64,000 nt of DNA from an uncultured Burkholderiales bacterium (GTDB taxonomy: Bacteria; Pseudomonadota; Gammaproteobacteria; Burkholderiales; Burkholderiaceae_C), in assembly GCA_937927685.1 (NCBI GenBank), contig CALBSC010000071.1:27153-91152 (forward strand). Reading direction: 5' to 3'. The notes beneath the pieces were generated by a model that searched no databases, was not told the DNA's origin, and saw nothing but the letters and a program-made list of their open reading frames with translations. Positions 1 through 8,685 of the stretch are shown piece by piece (the stretch's first letter is position 1; each line of letters starts with the position of its first letter). The position numbers and the translations under genes are program-made.

Positions 1-293
1 GTCTCGAGCGCATCGATGACGGTGGGCATGAGTTTCTTGGTCAGCGTGAAGGTCGAGTCGTGCTTGGGGTCGCAGCCGATCTGCAAAACCCGCTTGCCCA
101 TTTTGCTGAATGCCACGGACAGGTTGGAGGACGTGGTGCTTTTGCCAATTCCCCCCTTGCCGTACACCGCAAAGACCTTGGCAGTCCCGATCTTCACGCT
201 CGGGTCCATCTGTACCTGGACACTGCCTTCGCCATCGGCGCCACGCGGCGTGCGCCCAATCTGGGACACAGGAACTGCGGTTGTTTCTATCAT
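1..293 (-). CDS. bchL: Light-independent protochlorophyllide reductase iron protein BchL (partial)
   Basis: BchL is the NifH-like ATP-dependent reductase of dark-operative protochlorophyllide reductase and passes electrons to BchNB in bacteriochlorophyll synthesis. Only the first 97 codons are present; the gene runs off the left edge. A P-loop of the GKGGIGKST type lies at about residues 45-53, followed by the NifH-family stretch GCDPKHDSTFTL at about 73-84. The N-terminal extension of about 30 residues before the P-loop is usual for BchL. The ATG overlaps the bchH stop as ATGA, so it is the last visible gene of a bchFNBHL operon. The family assignment is secure. Confidence 0.96.
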   Translation of the reverse strand, partial: MIETTAVPVSQIGRTPRGADGEGSVQVQMDPSVKIGTAKVFAVYGKGGIGKSTTSSNLSVAFSKMGKRVLQIGCDPKHDSTFTLTKKLMPTVIDALE

Positions 294-3200
294 GCGAGTA
301 CTCCTTGTTGAACGCCTTCCAGGCGATCTTCTAATTCCTCACCGGCCTGCAACAAAGCGTTGAGGGTTTCGGCGTCCGGTTTCCAGTACTGTCGGCGGGA
401 AGCTTCCAGCAGGCGATGCGCGACCTTGGCTGACGCGGTCGGGTTGAGCTTGGCCAATCGCTCACGCATGACAGGATCCAGCATGAAGGTCTGCGCCAAC
501 TGCTGGTACACCCAGGGCTGTACCTGACCGGTGGTGGCCGACCAGCCCATGGTGTTGGTGAGGTGGGCCTCGATCTGCCGCACCCCTTCGTAGCCATGCT
601 GCAGCATGCTTTCATGCCATTTGGGATTGAGCATGCGCGTGCGGGTTTCCAGCGCCACTTGTTCATTCAGGCTGCGCACCACCCCAGCGCCCTGCGTCTG
701 GTCGCCGATGTACACGGGCGGTGCCACGGCGGCATTGCCGTCCTGCTGATGTTTGGCCTGCAGCACGGCCCGGCTGATCCCGCCCAGGGTATCGAAATAG
801 GTATCGATGCTGGTGACCCCCAGCTCCACCGAGTCCAGGTTCTGGTAGGTGAGAGAAACGCTGGCCAGCGTGCTTTGCAGCACGGTGTTGTTGCGCACTG
901 GCCGCCCCTCGCGACCGTAGGCAAAGCCCTTGCGCTGTGTGAACGCATTGCCGAGTTCGTCTTCGTTTTCCCAGCAACTGCTGTCAACCAGGTGGTTCAC
1001 GTTGGCCCCATAGGCCCCTTCGGCGTTGCCAAAGACGCGCAAGGAAGCGGTTTCCATCGTGCCCCCATGCTCGGCCATGAAGGCCAGTGCATGTTTGCGC
1101 ACGAAATTCATGTCCTCGGGCTCGTCGGCCGACGCAGCCAGATAACTGGCTTCGGCCAGCATGCGGATCTGTAAGGGCAGCAAGTCCCTGAAAATACCTG
1201 ACAGGGTGATCACCACATCAATGCGTGGACGCCCCAGCTCTGCCAAGGGCACCAGGCTGGCACCGGCCAATCGTCCATAGGTGTCAAAGCGTGGCTGCAT
1301 GCCCATCAAGGCCATGGCCTGGGCCATGGGACCTCCCTCGGATTTGAGGTTGTCGGTCCCCCACAGCACCATGGCCACGGTTTCGGGGTAGCCACTGCCG
1401 TCGTCAGCGTAGCGCTGCAACAGCCGGTCAGCCTGTCGCCGCCCTTCCATCACGGCAAACGTGGTGGGCAACCGGAACGGGTCCAGGCCGTGCAGGTTGC
1501 GACCAGTGGGCAAGACCTCGGGCATGCGCATCAGATCCCCTGCGGGCGCCGGTGGTGTGTAACGGCCATCGAGTGCGCGCAACAGCCCGCGTGTTTCGTG
1601 GTCCTCCTGGAGCAAGCGATGAGTCTCGATCAGTTTGGTCAGGGACGTCTGCTGACTCTCGGGCAACTGCAGCAGGGTCTTGCGCAATTCAGCCTCGCTC
1701 GCCCCTTGCACCAGTTGCTCCAGCACATCGTCTTGCTCGAGCGACATCGCCTTGGCCATGGCCTTGAGCGTGGCCAGTCGCTGGGCGGGCGTGGGCAGTT
1801 GCCCCACCACATGCATGCCTTCCGGGATCAAGGTGTATTCGATTTCGAGCAGCTGTTCTTGCAGGCTCTGAATCCAGTCCAGGCTGCCCTCGTGGCTCTC
1901 GGGCACCTTCAGCGACAGCGACAGGGCTTGCTGGTGCAGCAACTCGACCAGCAGTTGGCGTTCTTCGGACGTGGCCTGTTCCATTTGTCGCCAGCGATCC
2001 AGCGACTGCTTGATATCCAGCAACTCCTTGTACAGGCCCGATTCGCTGACCGTGGGCGTCAGGTAACTCACCAGCGTCGCCGCTGAACGCCGCTTGGCCA
2101 GCGCACCCTCCGAGGGGTTGTTGGACGCGTACAGATACACATTGGGCAAGTCGGCGATCAGGCGATCAGGCCAGCACTTGCCCGACAAGCCGGCTTGCTT
2201 GCCTGGCATGAACTCCAGCGCACCATGTGTGCCGAAGTGCAACACCGCATCGGCTTTGAAGTCTTCGCGCAAGTAGCGGTAAAACGCACTGAATGCGTGG
2301 GTAGGGGCAAAGCCGGATTCAAACAGCAAGCGCATCGGGTCGCCTTCGTACCCGAAGCCTGGCTGGACGGCCACCAAGACTTGTCCCAACTGAACCCCGA
2401 GCACCATCAGATGCTGGCCATCGGTGAGGTGCTTGCCAGGAGCTGGCCCCCATTGCGCTTCGATCTCGTGCAACCAGCGCTCTTGCTGCACATGCTGCGA
2501 TGCCGGAATGCGGTGATGCACATTCGCCTGCATGCCATATTGCATGGCGTTGCCATGAAGCAACCGGTCACGCAAATCGTCCACACTGCTGGGCAATTCC
2601 ACCTGGTAGCCTTCAGCGGCCAGTGACTTGAGGGTGTTGAAGAGCGACTCAAACACCGACAGGTAGGCGGCCGTACCGACTGCGCCCGCATTGGGCGGGA
2701 AGTTGAACACGACCACGGCCAGCTTGCGCTCGGCCTGTTTTTTACGGCGCAAGCTGACCAAGCGCTCCACGCGTGAGGCCAGCATGGTGGTTCGCTCCGC
2801 GCAAGTGAACATGTCTTGTGCTTGTTGGGCCGCTGAGAAGGTACACGCCCGCTCACACCCATGGCAGGTCGTGCCTTCAGCGCCCGCACGGCCCCCGAAC
2901 ACCATCGGACCGGTGGAGCCATCGAGCTCAGGGATGGCCACCATAATGGTGTTTTCGACGGGTAACAGGCCGCGGCTCGACGCCCCCCACTGGTCCAGTG
3001 ACTGGAACTCGACCGGATGCGCTGCCAGGTAAGGCACATCGAGTTGCGTCAGCACAGTTTCGGCGGCACTGGCATCGTTGTAGGCCGGCCCCCCCACCAA
3101 AGAAAAGCCGGTCAGCGAAACCAGCGCATCAATGCGGCTGCGGCCCTCGCTCTGGAAAAATTGTTCGATCGCAGGCCGTGCATCCAGGCCGCTGGCGAAG

Positions 3201-4084
3201 GCGGGGATCACCTGCAAGCCTTTCTCCTCCAGGGCTGTGATGACCGCGTCGTAATGGCCCGCGTTGCCGGCCAGCAAGTACGAACGCAGCAACAGCAATC
3301 CCACCCGGGGTTTGGACGCATCTTTGGCGCCCGGCAACAACCTGGCGTCGTGAGCGATGCGGCCTTTCATGCGCGGGTGGTACACACCCACCTCGGGATA
3401 TTCCAGAACGTCCCCCGGGCGGGCCAGGGTCCGCAACTTCTCGCGCGGTCCGGCCGCATACCGCTGCACCAGCAGTTGCACCATGCTGGACATGTTCTCC
3501 TGCGAACCCGCCAGCCAGTACTGCATCACCAGGAAAAACACCCGCACATCCTGGGCCGTGCCCGGGATGAAGCGCAGGAATTTGGGCAATCGGCGCAGCA
3601 TGGCCATTTGCTTGGCCCCCGCCGTTGCCTGCGGCGCCTTCTTCCCGTCGGACTCCTTCTGACTGGGGCGCAAACGCTTGAGCAACCCCATCAGGCCGCC
3701 CGACTGCGCATCCATGCTGAACTTGCCCATCCGGGTCAATTGCATCACCGGCGGCGCTGACATGATGCAGACCATCGCGTCACACTGCATGCGACGGGCC
3801 TGCAAGGCATCCAGCACCGGCAGGAAGTGATCCTCCATGAACAGCATCGTGCAGATCACCAGATCGGCGGTGGCGATGTCCTCGCGGCAAGCGTGGAGCG
3901 CCGATTCGTCGTCGCGCCAGGCGGCTGCGGTGTGGGTGGTAAATACCAGCCCCGGCAGTTGTTGACGCAAACCCGCCGCTGCGCGCGCAGCCGCACTGGA
4001 TACGTGGTGATCCATCGTCAGCAGCACCACGCGCATGGTGGGCCGGGCTTGATCGCGCTCAGCGGCTGTAGTGAGCTTTGGCAT
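290..4084 (-). CDS. bchH: Magnesium chelatase subunit H
   Basis: BchH is the large porphyrin-binding subunit of Mg-chelatase. It inserts Mg2+ into protoporphyrin IX together with BchI and BchD, both encoded further right, and commits the pathway to bacteriochlorophyll. The 1264-residue product has the length and cobN/Mg-chelatase-H organisation of the family, with FGTHGALEFMPGKQ and NNPSEG motifs in the middle. I chose the ATG at 4084 because a GGTGGAG ribosome-binding sequence lies about 10 bases upstream; this start overlaps bchB by 26 bases. A later ATG at 4036 (MRVVLLTMD) would give 1248 residues without overlap but lacks a clear ribosome-binding site. Confidence 0.95.
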   Translation of the reverse strand: MPKLTTAAERDQARPTMRVVLLTMDHHVSSAAARAAAGLRQQLPGLVFTTHTAAAWRDDESALHACREDIATADLVICTMLFMEDHFLPVLDALQARRMQCDAMVCIMSAPPVMQLTRMGKFSMDAQSGGLMGLLKRLRPSQKESDGKKAPQATAGAKQMAMLRRLPKFLRFIPGTAQDVRVFFLVMQYWLAGSQENMSSMVQLLVQRYAAGPREKLRTLARPGDVLEYPEVGVYHPRMKGRIAHDARLLPGAKDASKPRVGLLLLRSYLLAGNAGHYDAVITALEEKGLQVIPAFASGLDARPAIEQFFQSEGRSRIDALVSLTGFSLVGGPAYNDASAAETVLTQLDVPYLAAHPVEFQSLDQWGASSRGLLPVENTIMVAIPELDGSTGPMVFGGRAGAEGTTCHGCERACTFSAAQQAQDMFTCAERTTMLASRVERLVSLRRKKQAERKLAVVVFNFPPNAGAVGTAAYLSVFESLFNTLKSLAAEGYQVELPSSVDDLRDRLLHGNAMQYGMQANVHHRIPASQHVQQERWLHEIEAQWGPAPGKHLTDGQHLMVLGVQLGQVLVAVQPGFGYEGDPMRLLFESGFAPTHAFSAFYRYLREDFKADAVLHFGTHGALEFMPGKQAGLSGKCWPDRLIADLPNVYLYASNNPSEGALAKRRSAATLVSYLTPTVSESGLYKELLDIKQSLDRWRQMEQATSEERQLLVELLHQQALSLSLKVPESHEGSLDWIQSLQEQLLEIEYTLIPEGMHVVGQLPTPAQRLATLKAMAKAMSLEQDDVLEQLVQGASEAELRKTLLQLPESQQTSLTKLIETHRLLQEDHETRGLLRALDGRYTPPAPAGDLMRMPEVLPTGRNLHGLDPFRLPTTFAVMEGRRQADRLLQRYADDGSGYPETVAMVLWGTDNLKSEGGPMAQAMALMGMQPRFDTYGRLAGASLVPLAELGRPRIDVVITLSGIFRDLLPLQIRMLAEASYLAASADEPEDMNFVRKHALAFMAEHGGTMETASLRVFGNAEGAYGANVNHLVDSSCWENEDELGNAFTQRKGFAYGREGRPVRNNTVLQSTLASVSLTYQNLDSVELGVTSIDTYFDTLGGISRAVLQAKHQQDGNAAVAPPVYIGDQTQGAGVVRSLNEQVALETRTRMLNPKWHESMLQHGYEGVRQIEAHLTNTMGWSATTGQVQPWVYQQLAQTFMLDPVMRERLAKLNPTASAKVAHRLLEASRRQYWKPDAETLNALLQAGEELEDRLEGVQQGVLA

Positions 4085-5639
4085 CGTAAAGCGTCTCCAC
4101 CGTGATGAGCGTGACTCCCCGTTCCTGGGCATAACGCTCGGTATTGCGACGCGCCTTGCCGCGCACGAAGAACGGGATTTTCCCCAGCTCTTTCTCGGCT
4201 TCCGGGGCCCAGCCGCCTGTCGCATCACCCGACGAGGTGCTGGAGGCGGTTGCAATCGAAATCTGTTCTGGCTCAGTGGTCCGTCCGGGGGCTGCGACCG
4301 GGGCCTCCTGGCGGGCACTGCCCAGGTGGGAGGGTGCGGCCGAGGCATGGAACTCGAAATCTTCGCGGAACATGCCAAGCAAGTGCTCTTCCAGACCCAT
4401 CATGAGCGGGTGCACCCAGGTGTCAAACAACACGTTGGCGCCTTCAAAACCCATTTGCGGGGCATAGCGCGCCGGGAAGTCCTGCACGTGCACGGGCGCC
4501 GAGATGACCGCACACGGGATGCCGTGCCGCTTGGCAATGTGGCGTTCCATCTGCGTCCCCAGAATGAGTTCGGGTTGCAGTTCGGTGATGCGACGCTCCA
4601 CTTCCAGGTAGTCGTCCGTGATCAGGGGCTCCACGCCATATTGCTTGGCGGCTTCCCGCACCTCGCGGGCAAATTCGCGGCTGTAGGTGCCCAGACCCAC
4701 CACCTCGAACCCCATTTCACGGGCAGCGACACGCGCAGCGGCCACGGCATGGGTGGCATCGCCGAACACGAAGACCCGCTTGCCGGTGAGGTAGTTGGAA
4801 TCGACCGACCGGGCATACCAACTGGCATGGTCATGTCGCTCGAGCTGTGCGGGCACATCGATGCCCGCCAGCGTCGCCACTTCACGAATGAAGTCGCGGG
4901 TACCGGCCACACCAATAGGAATGCAGCGGGTGAAAGACTGGTTGCATTGACGCTCAAGCCATAACGCGGTGGTCATGGCGATTTCGGGGTACAGCACCAC
5001 GTTGAAGTCGGCCTCGGGCAGTCGCTTCAGGTCATGGACAGAGGCTTCCAAGGGCATCACCACGCTGATCTCGATACCCATCTCCTGCAACAAGCCTGTG
5101 ATTTCGCGCAAGTCATCCCGATGACGAAACCCCAGTGCCGTCGGCCCCAGGATGTTGCAGCGCGCGGCGCGACCTGCGCGTGCCTCGCGTGGCTGGGATG
5201 GGGCGACCACGCGTCGCACCAGGTGGTACACGGTTTCGGATGCACCCCAGTTTTCCTTGCGCTGGTAGGCCGGCAAATCGAGCGGCACCACCGGCACCGG
5301 CAAGTTGAGTGCCTGTGCCAGGCCGCCCGGATCGTCCTGGATGAGTTCGGCTGTGCACGATGCGCCCACCAGCACGGCCTTGGGCTGATAGCGCTCGAAG
5401 GCCTCGCTGACGGCGTTCTGGAATAACTGGGCAGTGTCACCGCCCAGGTCACGCGCCTGGAAGGTGGTGTAGGTCACGGGTGGGCGACGCGGCAGTCGCT
5501 CGATCATCGTGAACAGCAAGTCGGCGTAGGTATCCCCCTGCGGCGCATGCAAGACGTAATGCACGTCCTTCATGGCGGTGGCCACCCGCATCGCACCGAT
5601 GTGGGGAGGGCCTTCGTATGTCCAGAGGGTCAATTGCAT
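4059..5639 (-). CDS. bchB: Light-independent protochlorophyllide reductase subunit B
   Basis: BchB forms the catalytic NB component of dark-operative protochlorophyllide reductase with BchN and reduces ring D of protochlorophyllide using electrons from BchL. The product is 526 residues. Asp36 (in HAPQGDTYAD) matches the unusual aspartate ligand of the NB [4Fe-4S] cluster known for this family. The C-terminal PCP-reductase-like tail (WAPEAEKELGKIPFFVRGKA) is also typical. The ATG follows an AGGAG site that overlaps the bchN stop; only 10 bases separate the two genes. Confidence 0.96.
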   Translation of the reverse strand: MQLTLWTYEGPPHIGAMRVATAMKDVHYVLHAPQGDTYADLLFTMIERLPRRPPVTYTTFQARDLGGDTAQLFQNAVSEAFERYQPKAVLVGASCTAELIQDDPGGLAQALNLPVPVVPLDLPAYQRKENWGASETVYHLVRRVVAPSQPREARAGRAARCNILGPTALGFRHRDDLREITGLLQEMGIEISVVMPLEASVHDLKRLPEADFNVVLYPEIAMTTALWLERQCNQSFTRCIPIGVAGTRDFIREVATLAGIDVPAQLERHDHASWYARSVDSNYLTGKRVFVFGDATHAVAAARVAAREMGFEVVGLGTYSREFAREVREAAKQYGVEPLITDDYLEVERRITELQPELILGTQMERHIAKRHGIPCAVISAPVHVQDFPARYAPQMGFEGANVLFDTWVHPLMMGLEEHLLGMFREDFEFHASAAPSHLGSARQEAPVAAPGRTTEPEQISIATASSTSSGDATGGWAPEAEKELGKIPFFVRGKARRNTERYAQERGVTLITVETLYDAKAHYSR

Positions 5640-5649
5640 GCCGTGTCTC

Positions 5650-6939
5650 CTAGGCCACCAACTTGAGTCGACGGTTGAGCGGACGACTGAACAGGCCCGC
5701 CAGATCGCCCGCTTGCTCGTACCCCTGGATGGGCGTGAACACGAGTTCAATGGCCCATTTGGTGGTGAACCCTTCGGCCTCCAGCGGATTGGCCAAGCCC
5801 AGGCCGCACACCACCAGATCGGGTGCGGCTTGCTTGCAACGGTCGAGTTGCGGGTCCACATGCTGCCCCTCTGTGACCCGGGTTCCCGAGGGCAAGAGTG
5901 CCAGCTCGGGGGCCAGGTGCTGGCGATGCAGATAGGGCGTTCCCACCTCGGTGAGCCGCATGCCCAGCTCGCGGTGGAGAAAGCGTGCCAGTGGCACTTC
6001 GAGCTGCGAATCGGGGAAGAAGAACACACTGCGTTCGCTCAACAGCGCGCGGTGTCGCGACAAGGCCTGCTCGGCGCGTTGGCGCGGGGCTTGTGTGGCC
6101 TCGAGGACGCGTTGTGCCGGCACGCCCCAGGCAGTGGCCGCTGCCTGCAGCCACTGGGTCGTGCCCTCAACACCGAGCGGAAACAGGGCCGGCACATGCT
6201 GTGCGCCACGCGCCTGCAACGCGCGGGTGGTATCCGCCAAAAAAGGCTGGGCCAGCAGGAAGCGGGTGCCGGGCCCGACAGCGGGCAATTCGGTGCTGCG
6301 CCGGGGGGGGAAGAAATCCACCTCGTCGATGCCAATGGCCTTGAAGAGGCCCCGCATCTGGTCTTCCACCACATCCGCCAGGCTGCCGACCACCATGAGC
6401 CGTTGACCCACATCGTTTCGGGCCGGCAACTCGGGGACCAGTGACGCCAGACAGGCGTCCTCACCCTGGGTGAACGTGGTTTCGATACCGCTGCCGGAAT
6501 AATTCAAGACCCGCACCTGCGGGTGATGGGCGCGCGTCAAGCGTTGCGCGGCACGCGAGAGATCGAGCTTGATGACCTCGGAAGGACAAGAGCCCACGAG
6601 AAACAGCAGCTTGATGTCCTGGCGCCGGCTCAGCAACTCGGACACCACACGATCGAGTTCGTCGTTGGCATCCGCCAGACCCGCCAGGTCCCGCTCGTCA
6701 ATGATGGCCGTGCCGAAACGGGGCTCGGCAAAAATCATCACACCTGCCGCGGACTGGATCAAGTGGGCGCAGGTGCGCGATCCCACCACCAGGAAGAAAG
6801 CGTCCTGAATTTTGCGATGCAACCAGATGATGCCGGTCAGGCCGCAGAACACGGCTCGCTGCCCTCGTTCGGTCTGCACGTCCAGGTCACCGCAGCCGCT
6901 TGCCGCGTTGACGGGATGCAGGGGAATGACCGTGCTCAT
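5650..6939 (-). CDS. bchN: Light-independent protochlorophyllide reductase subunit N
   Basis: BchN is the second NifD/K-like subunit of dark-operative protochlorophyllide reductase and supplies the three cysteine ligands of the NB [4Fe-4S] cluster. The 429-residue product shows them at about Cys32 (FCGLTG), Cys57 (GSRTCAHLIQ) and Cys118 (VGSCPSEV), pairing with Asp36 of BchB. The ATG at 6939 overlaps the bchF stop as ATGA, indicating translational coupling in the bchFNBHL operon. Together with BchB and BchL it allows pigment synthesis in the dark. Confidence 0.96.
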   Translation of the reverse strand: MSTVIPLHPVNAASGCGDLDVQTERGQRAVFCGLTGIIWLHRKIQDAFFLVVGSRTCAHLIQSAAGVMIFAEPRFGTAIIDERDLAGLADANDELDRVVSELLSRRQDIKLLFLVGSCPSEVIKLDLSRAAQRLTRAHHPQVRVLNYSGSGIETTFTQGEDACLASLVPELPARNDVGQRLMVVGSLADVVEDQMRGLFKAIGIDEVDFFPPRRSTELPAVGPGTRFLLAQPFLADTTRALQARGAQHVPALFPLGVEGTTQWLQAAATAWGVPAQRVLEATQAPRQRAEQALSRHRALLSERSVFFFPDSQLEVPLARFLHRELGMRLTEVGTPYLHRQHLAPELALLPSGTRVTEGQHVDPQLDRCKQAAPDLVVCGLGLANPLEAEGFTTKWAIELVFTPIQGYEQAGDLAGLFSRPLNRRLKLVA

Positions 6940-7472
6940 GCGCCATCTCCTGGTTGCAACAGGCCGGGCACGCCCGCTGCATCAGCGTGCATGGTGACCT
7001 GCCGTCTGGCAGCTTTCAACTTCAAGAGGAATTGGGTGGCATTGATGGCATACGCCGCGTAGGCAGCCAGCGCCAGAAACAGCAGTGCACGAACATCCAG
7101 ACTGTCTTGCAACCAGGCCACGAGGTACAGCGTGTGCAGCGCCAGCACCAGCATGCTGAAAACGTCTTCCCAGAAAAAGGCCGGCGCAAACAGGTATTGG
7201 CCAAACACCACCTTTTCCCAGATGCAACCCGTCACCATGATGAGATACAGCAGCGCTGTTTTGGCCATCACCGACCACAGGGCCAGCGTCTCGCCTTCTC
7301 CGGTCAGCAAGCAACGCACCACCAGGCCGGCACTGATCAGGCACACCAGAAATTGCAAGGGCGCGAGCACGCCCTGAACCCAGGTCCAGGCCGTGGCATC
7401 CCGACGAGCGCGTTGCTCGGGCGTGTACAACCCTGCTGGCGGCGTGAGCACCTGAGGACCCGATTGCGACAT
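6936..7472 (-). CDS. bchF: 2-vinyl bacteriochlorophyllide hydratase
   Basis: BchF hydrates the C3 vinyl group of (bacterio)chlorophyllide on the way to bacteriochlorophyll a. The product is about 178 residues from MSQSGPQV with four hydrophobic segments, consistent with a small membrane-associated hydratase; the GCIWEKVVFGQYLFAPAFFWEDVFS region is highly typical. The start at 7472 is chosen because upstream in-frame sequence runs into the likely regulatory region. It is the first gene of bchFNBHL and is transcribed away from ppaA, with two PpsR-box-like sequences between them. Confidence 0.93.
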   Translation of the reverse strand: MSQSGPQVLTPPAGLYTPEQRARRDATAWTWVQGVLAPLQFLVCLISAGLVVRCLLTGEGETLALWSVMAKTALLYLIMVTGCIWEKVVFGQYLFAPAFFWEDVFSMLVLALHTLYLVAWLQDSLDVRALLFLALAAYAAYAINATQFLLKLKAARRQVTMHADAAGVPGLLQPGDGA

Positions 7473-7525
7473 GCATACCCTTTTGGCATTAGTGACCGGC
7501 CCACTGTAGTCAACTGGCGGCATAG

Positions 7526-7543
7526 TGTCAACTTAAATTGACG
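7526..7543. promoter_or_regulatory. PpsR/CrtJ box, one mismatch (bchF upstream)
   Basis: TGTCAACTTAAATTGACG is a near-perfect dyad matching the PpsR/CrtJ consensus TGT-N12-ACA except for the last base. It lies 54 bases upstream of the bchF start, where a redox-responsive repressor of pigment genes would act. Binding is inferred from the motif and from the ppsR gene nearby. Confidence 0.65.
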
Positions 7544-7586
7544 TCCTAAATGATTTACAAATATAGGGTTTTCCCGAATCCCATTT

Positions 7587-7604
7587 GGTCAGAAAATCAT
7601 GACA
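7587..7604. promoter_or_regulatory. Second PpsR/CrtJ-like box in the bchF-ppaA gap
   Basis: GGTCAGAAAATCATGACA keeps the inner CA-N8-TG dyad and the ACA end of the PpsR consensus, with the first base of TGT changed. Its start is 61 bases from that of the first box, about six helical turns, which suits the paired-site cooperative binding known for CrtJ. The site lies between bchF and the divergent ppaA. Confidence 0.5.
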
Positions 7605-7731
7605 CTCCTTGCACGCACTTCGGCAACGCACCGGGCCTCTGATTCCGTGTGTCCTGCCCAAGCGCAAGGTTTGCTGCTTGCATCGACTGGCCACGACGCA
7701 GCAATGGGCGCAACTTTCAAAGGGGACCTGC

Positions 7732-8538
7732 ATGTCGGAGCAATCGTCGACCGCGACGAGTGCACGGGCGCCCCTGCAGCGTGCCTTGCATCAAGTCGTG
7801 ATCCCCGGGCTGGTGAGTCGCCGCATCGCCTCGTCATCGGGCACCAGCCAGCGCCTGATGCTCTCCGAAACGGATCTGACGCGCCTGGCCCAGGCCAGCG
7901 TGCTCAACGCCTACGCCATCGAGTCCGAGCTGGAAAACCTGCTGTCGAATGGCTGGCCCCTGGACCGTGTCTATCTCGATGCCATTGCCGGTACGGCCCG
8001 TTTGCTGGGGCAGTGGTGGATCTCAGACCAACTGGACTTTGCCAGTTTGACCCTGGCCACCGGGCGTTTACAGGATGTCGTGCGTCACTGGGAATCGCGG
8101 TTCCTGCGCAGTGCGCATCCCCTGCCAGGCGCCCATCAGTTCCAGGTCTTTCTGCTCAATGAGTTCAATGACCAGCACAGCCTGGGCATGCTCATGCTGC
8201 AATCGTTCTTCAAGCGTGATGGCTGGCGCGTCCACAACACCTGGGGCATGCAGGAAGAGACCCTGATCGACCGGATCAGATCCAGCGAAGTGCATCTGGT
8301 GGGGCTGTCCATCTGCACGGACCGACGACTATCGCAGACACGGCGCCTCATACGCACCTTGCGTGAATGCAGTCACAACCCCCAACTCTTGATCATGTTG
8401 GGGGGACCCCTGGTGCTGACCCAGCCTGAGCTGGTGGAGGACCTGGGTGCCGACTGGTTGGCAGGACATGCCGACCAGGCCAGTCGGGATGCCTGGGACC
8501 GCGTTTCCCAGGCTCATCCGGTACGCCGCACCGCATGA
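7732..8538 (+). CDS. ppaA: PpaA/AerR-type cobalamin-binding photosynthesis regulator
   Basis: Members of this family bind B12 (or heme) and act as light/redox antirepressors of PpsR/CrtJ. The 268-residue product starts at the ATG preceded by AAGGGG; longer in-frame extensions have no support. A helical domain (about residues 40-125) is followed by a Rossmann-like B12-binding domain with the D-x-H-x-x-G motif at Asp147-His149-Gly152. This His corresponds in position to the cobalamin-ligating His of Rhodobacter capsulatus AerR. Its place directly upstream of ppsR matches the usual aerR-crtJ pairing. Family is secure; ligand and direction of control are inferred. Confidence 0.88.
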   Translation: MSEQSSTATSARAPLQRALHQVVIPGLVSRRIASSSGTSQRLMLSETDLTRLAQASVLNAYAIESELENLLSNGWPLDRVYLDAIAGTARLLGQWWISDQLDFASLTLATGRLQDVVRHWESRFLRSAHPLPGAHQFQVFLLNEFNDQHSLGMLMLQSFFKRDGWRVHNTWGMQEETLIDRIRSSEVHLVGLSICTDRRLSQTRRLIRTLRECSHNPQLLIMLGGPLVLTQPELVEDLGADWLAGHADQASRDAWDRVSQAHPVRRTA

Positions 8539-8556
8539 ATCCGGGCTGTGCGATTT

Positions 8557-8602
8557 GTCATATTTAAGACGATGAAAGAATTAAAAAGTTCTCAAATATG
8601 AC
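8557..8602. promoter_or_regulatory. Inverted repeat in the ppsR leader
   Basis: GTCATATTT at 8557-8565 is repeated in inverted orientation as AAATATGAC at 8594-8602, with a 28-base AT-rich spacer. It lies in the ppaA-ppsR gap about 85 bases before the ppsR start. It does not fit TGT-N12-ACA as a single box. It could be an operator for ppsR autoregulation or a structure in the leader RNA; the role is inference. Confidence 0.4.
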
Positions 8603-8685
8603 GACAATCCGGTTGTTCATCGTATATAGTTCTATCTAGCAAAACCCATGACACGTCAGTTGGCCATGAGCCTGTGTTGTCCTTC

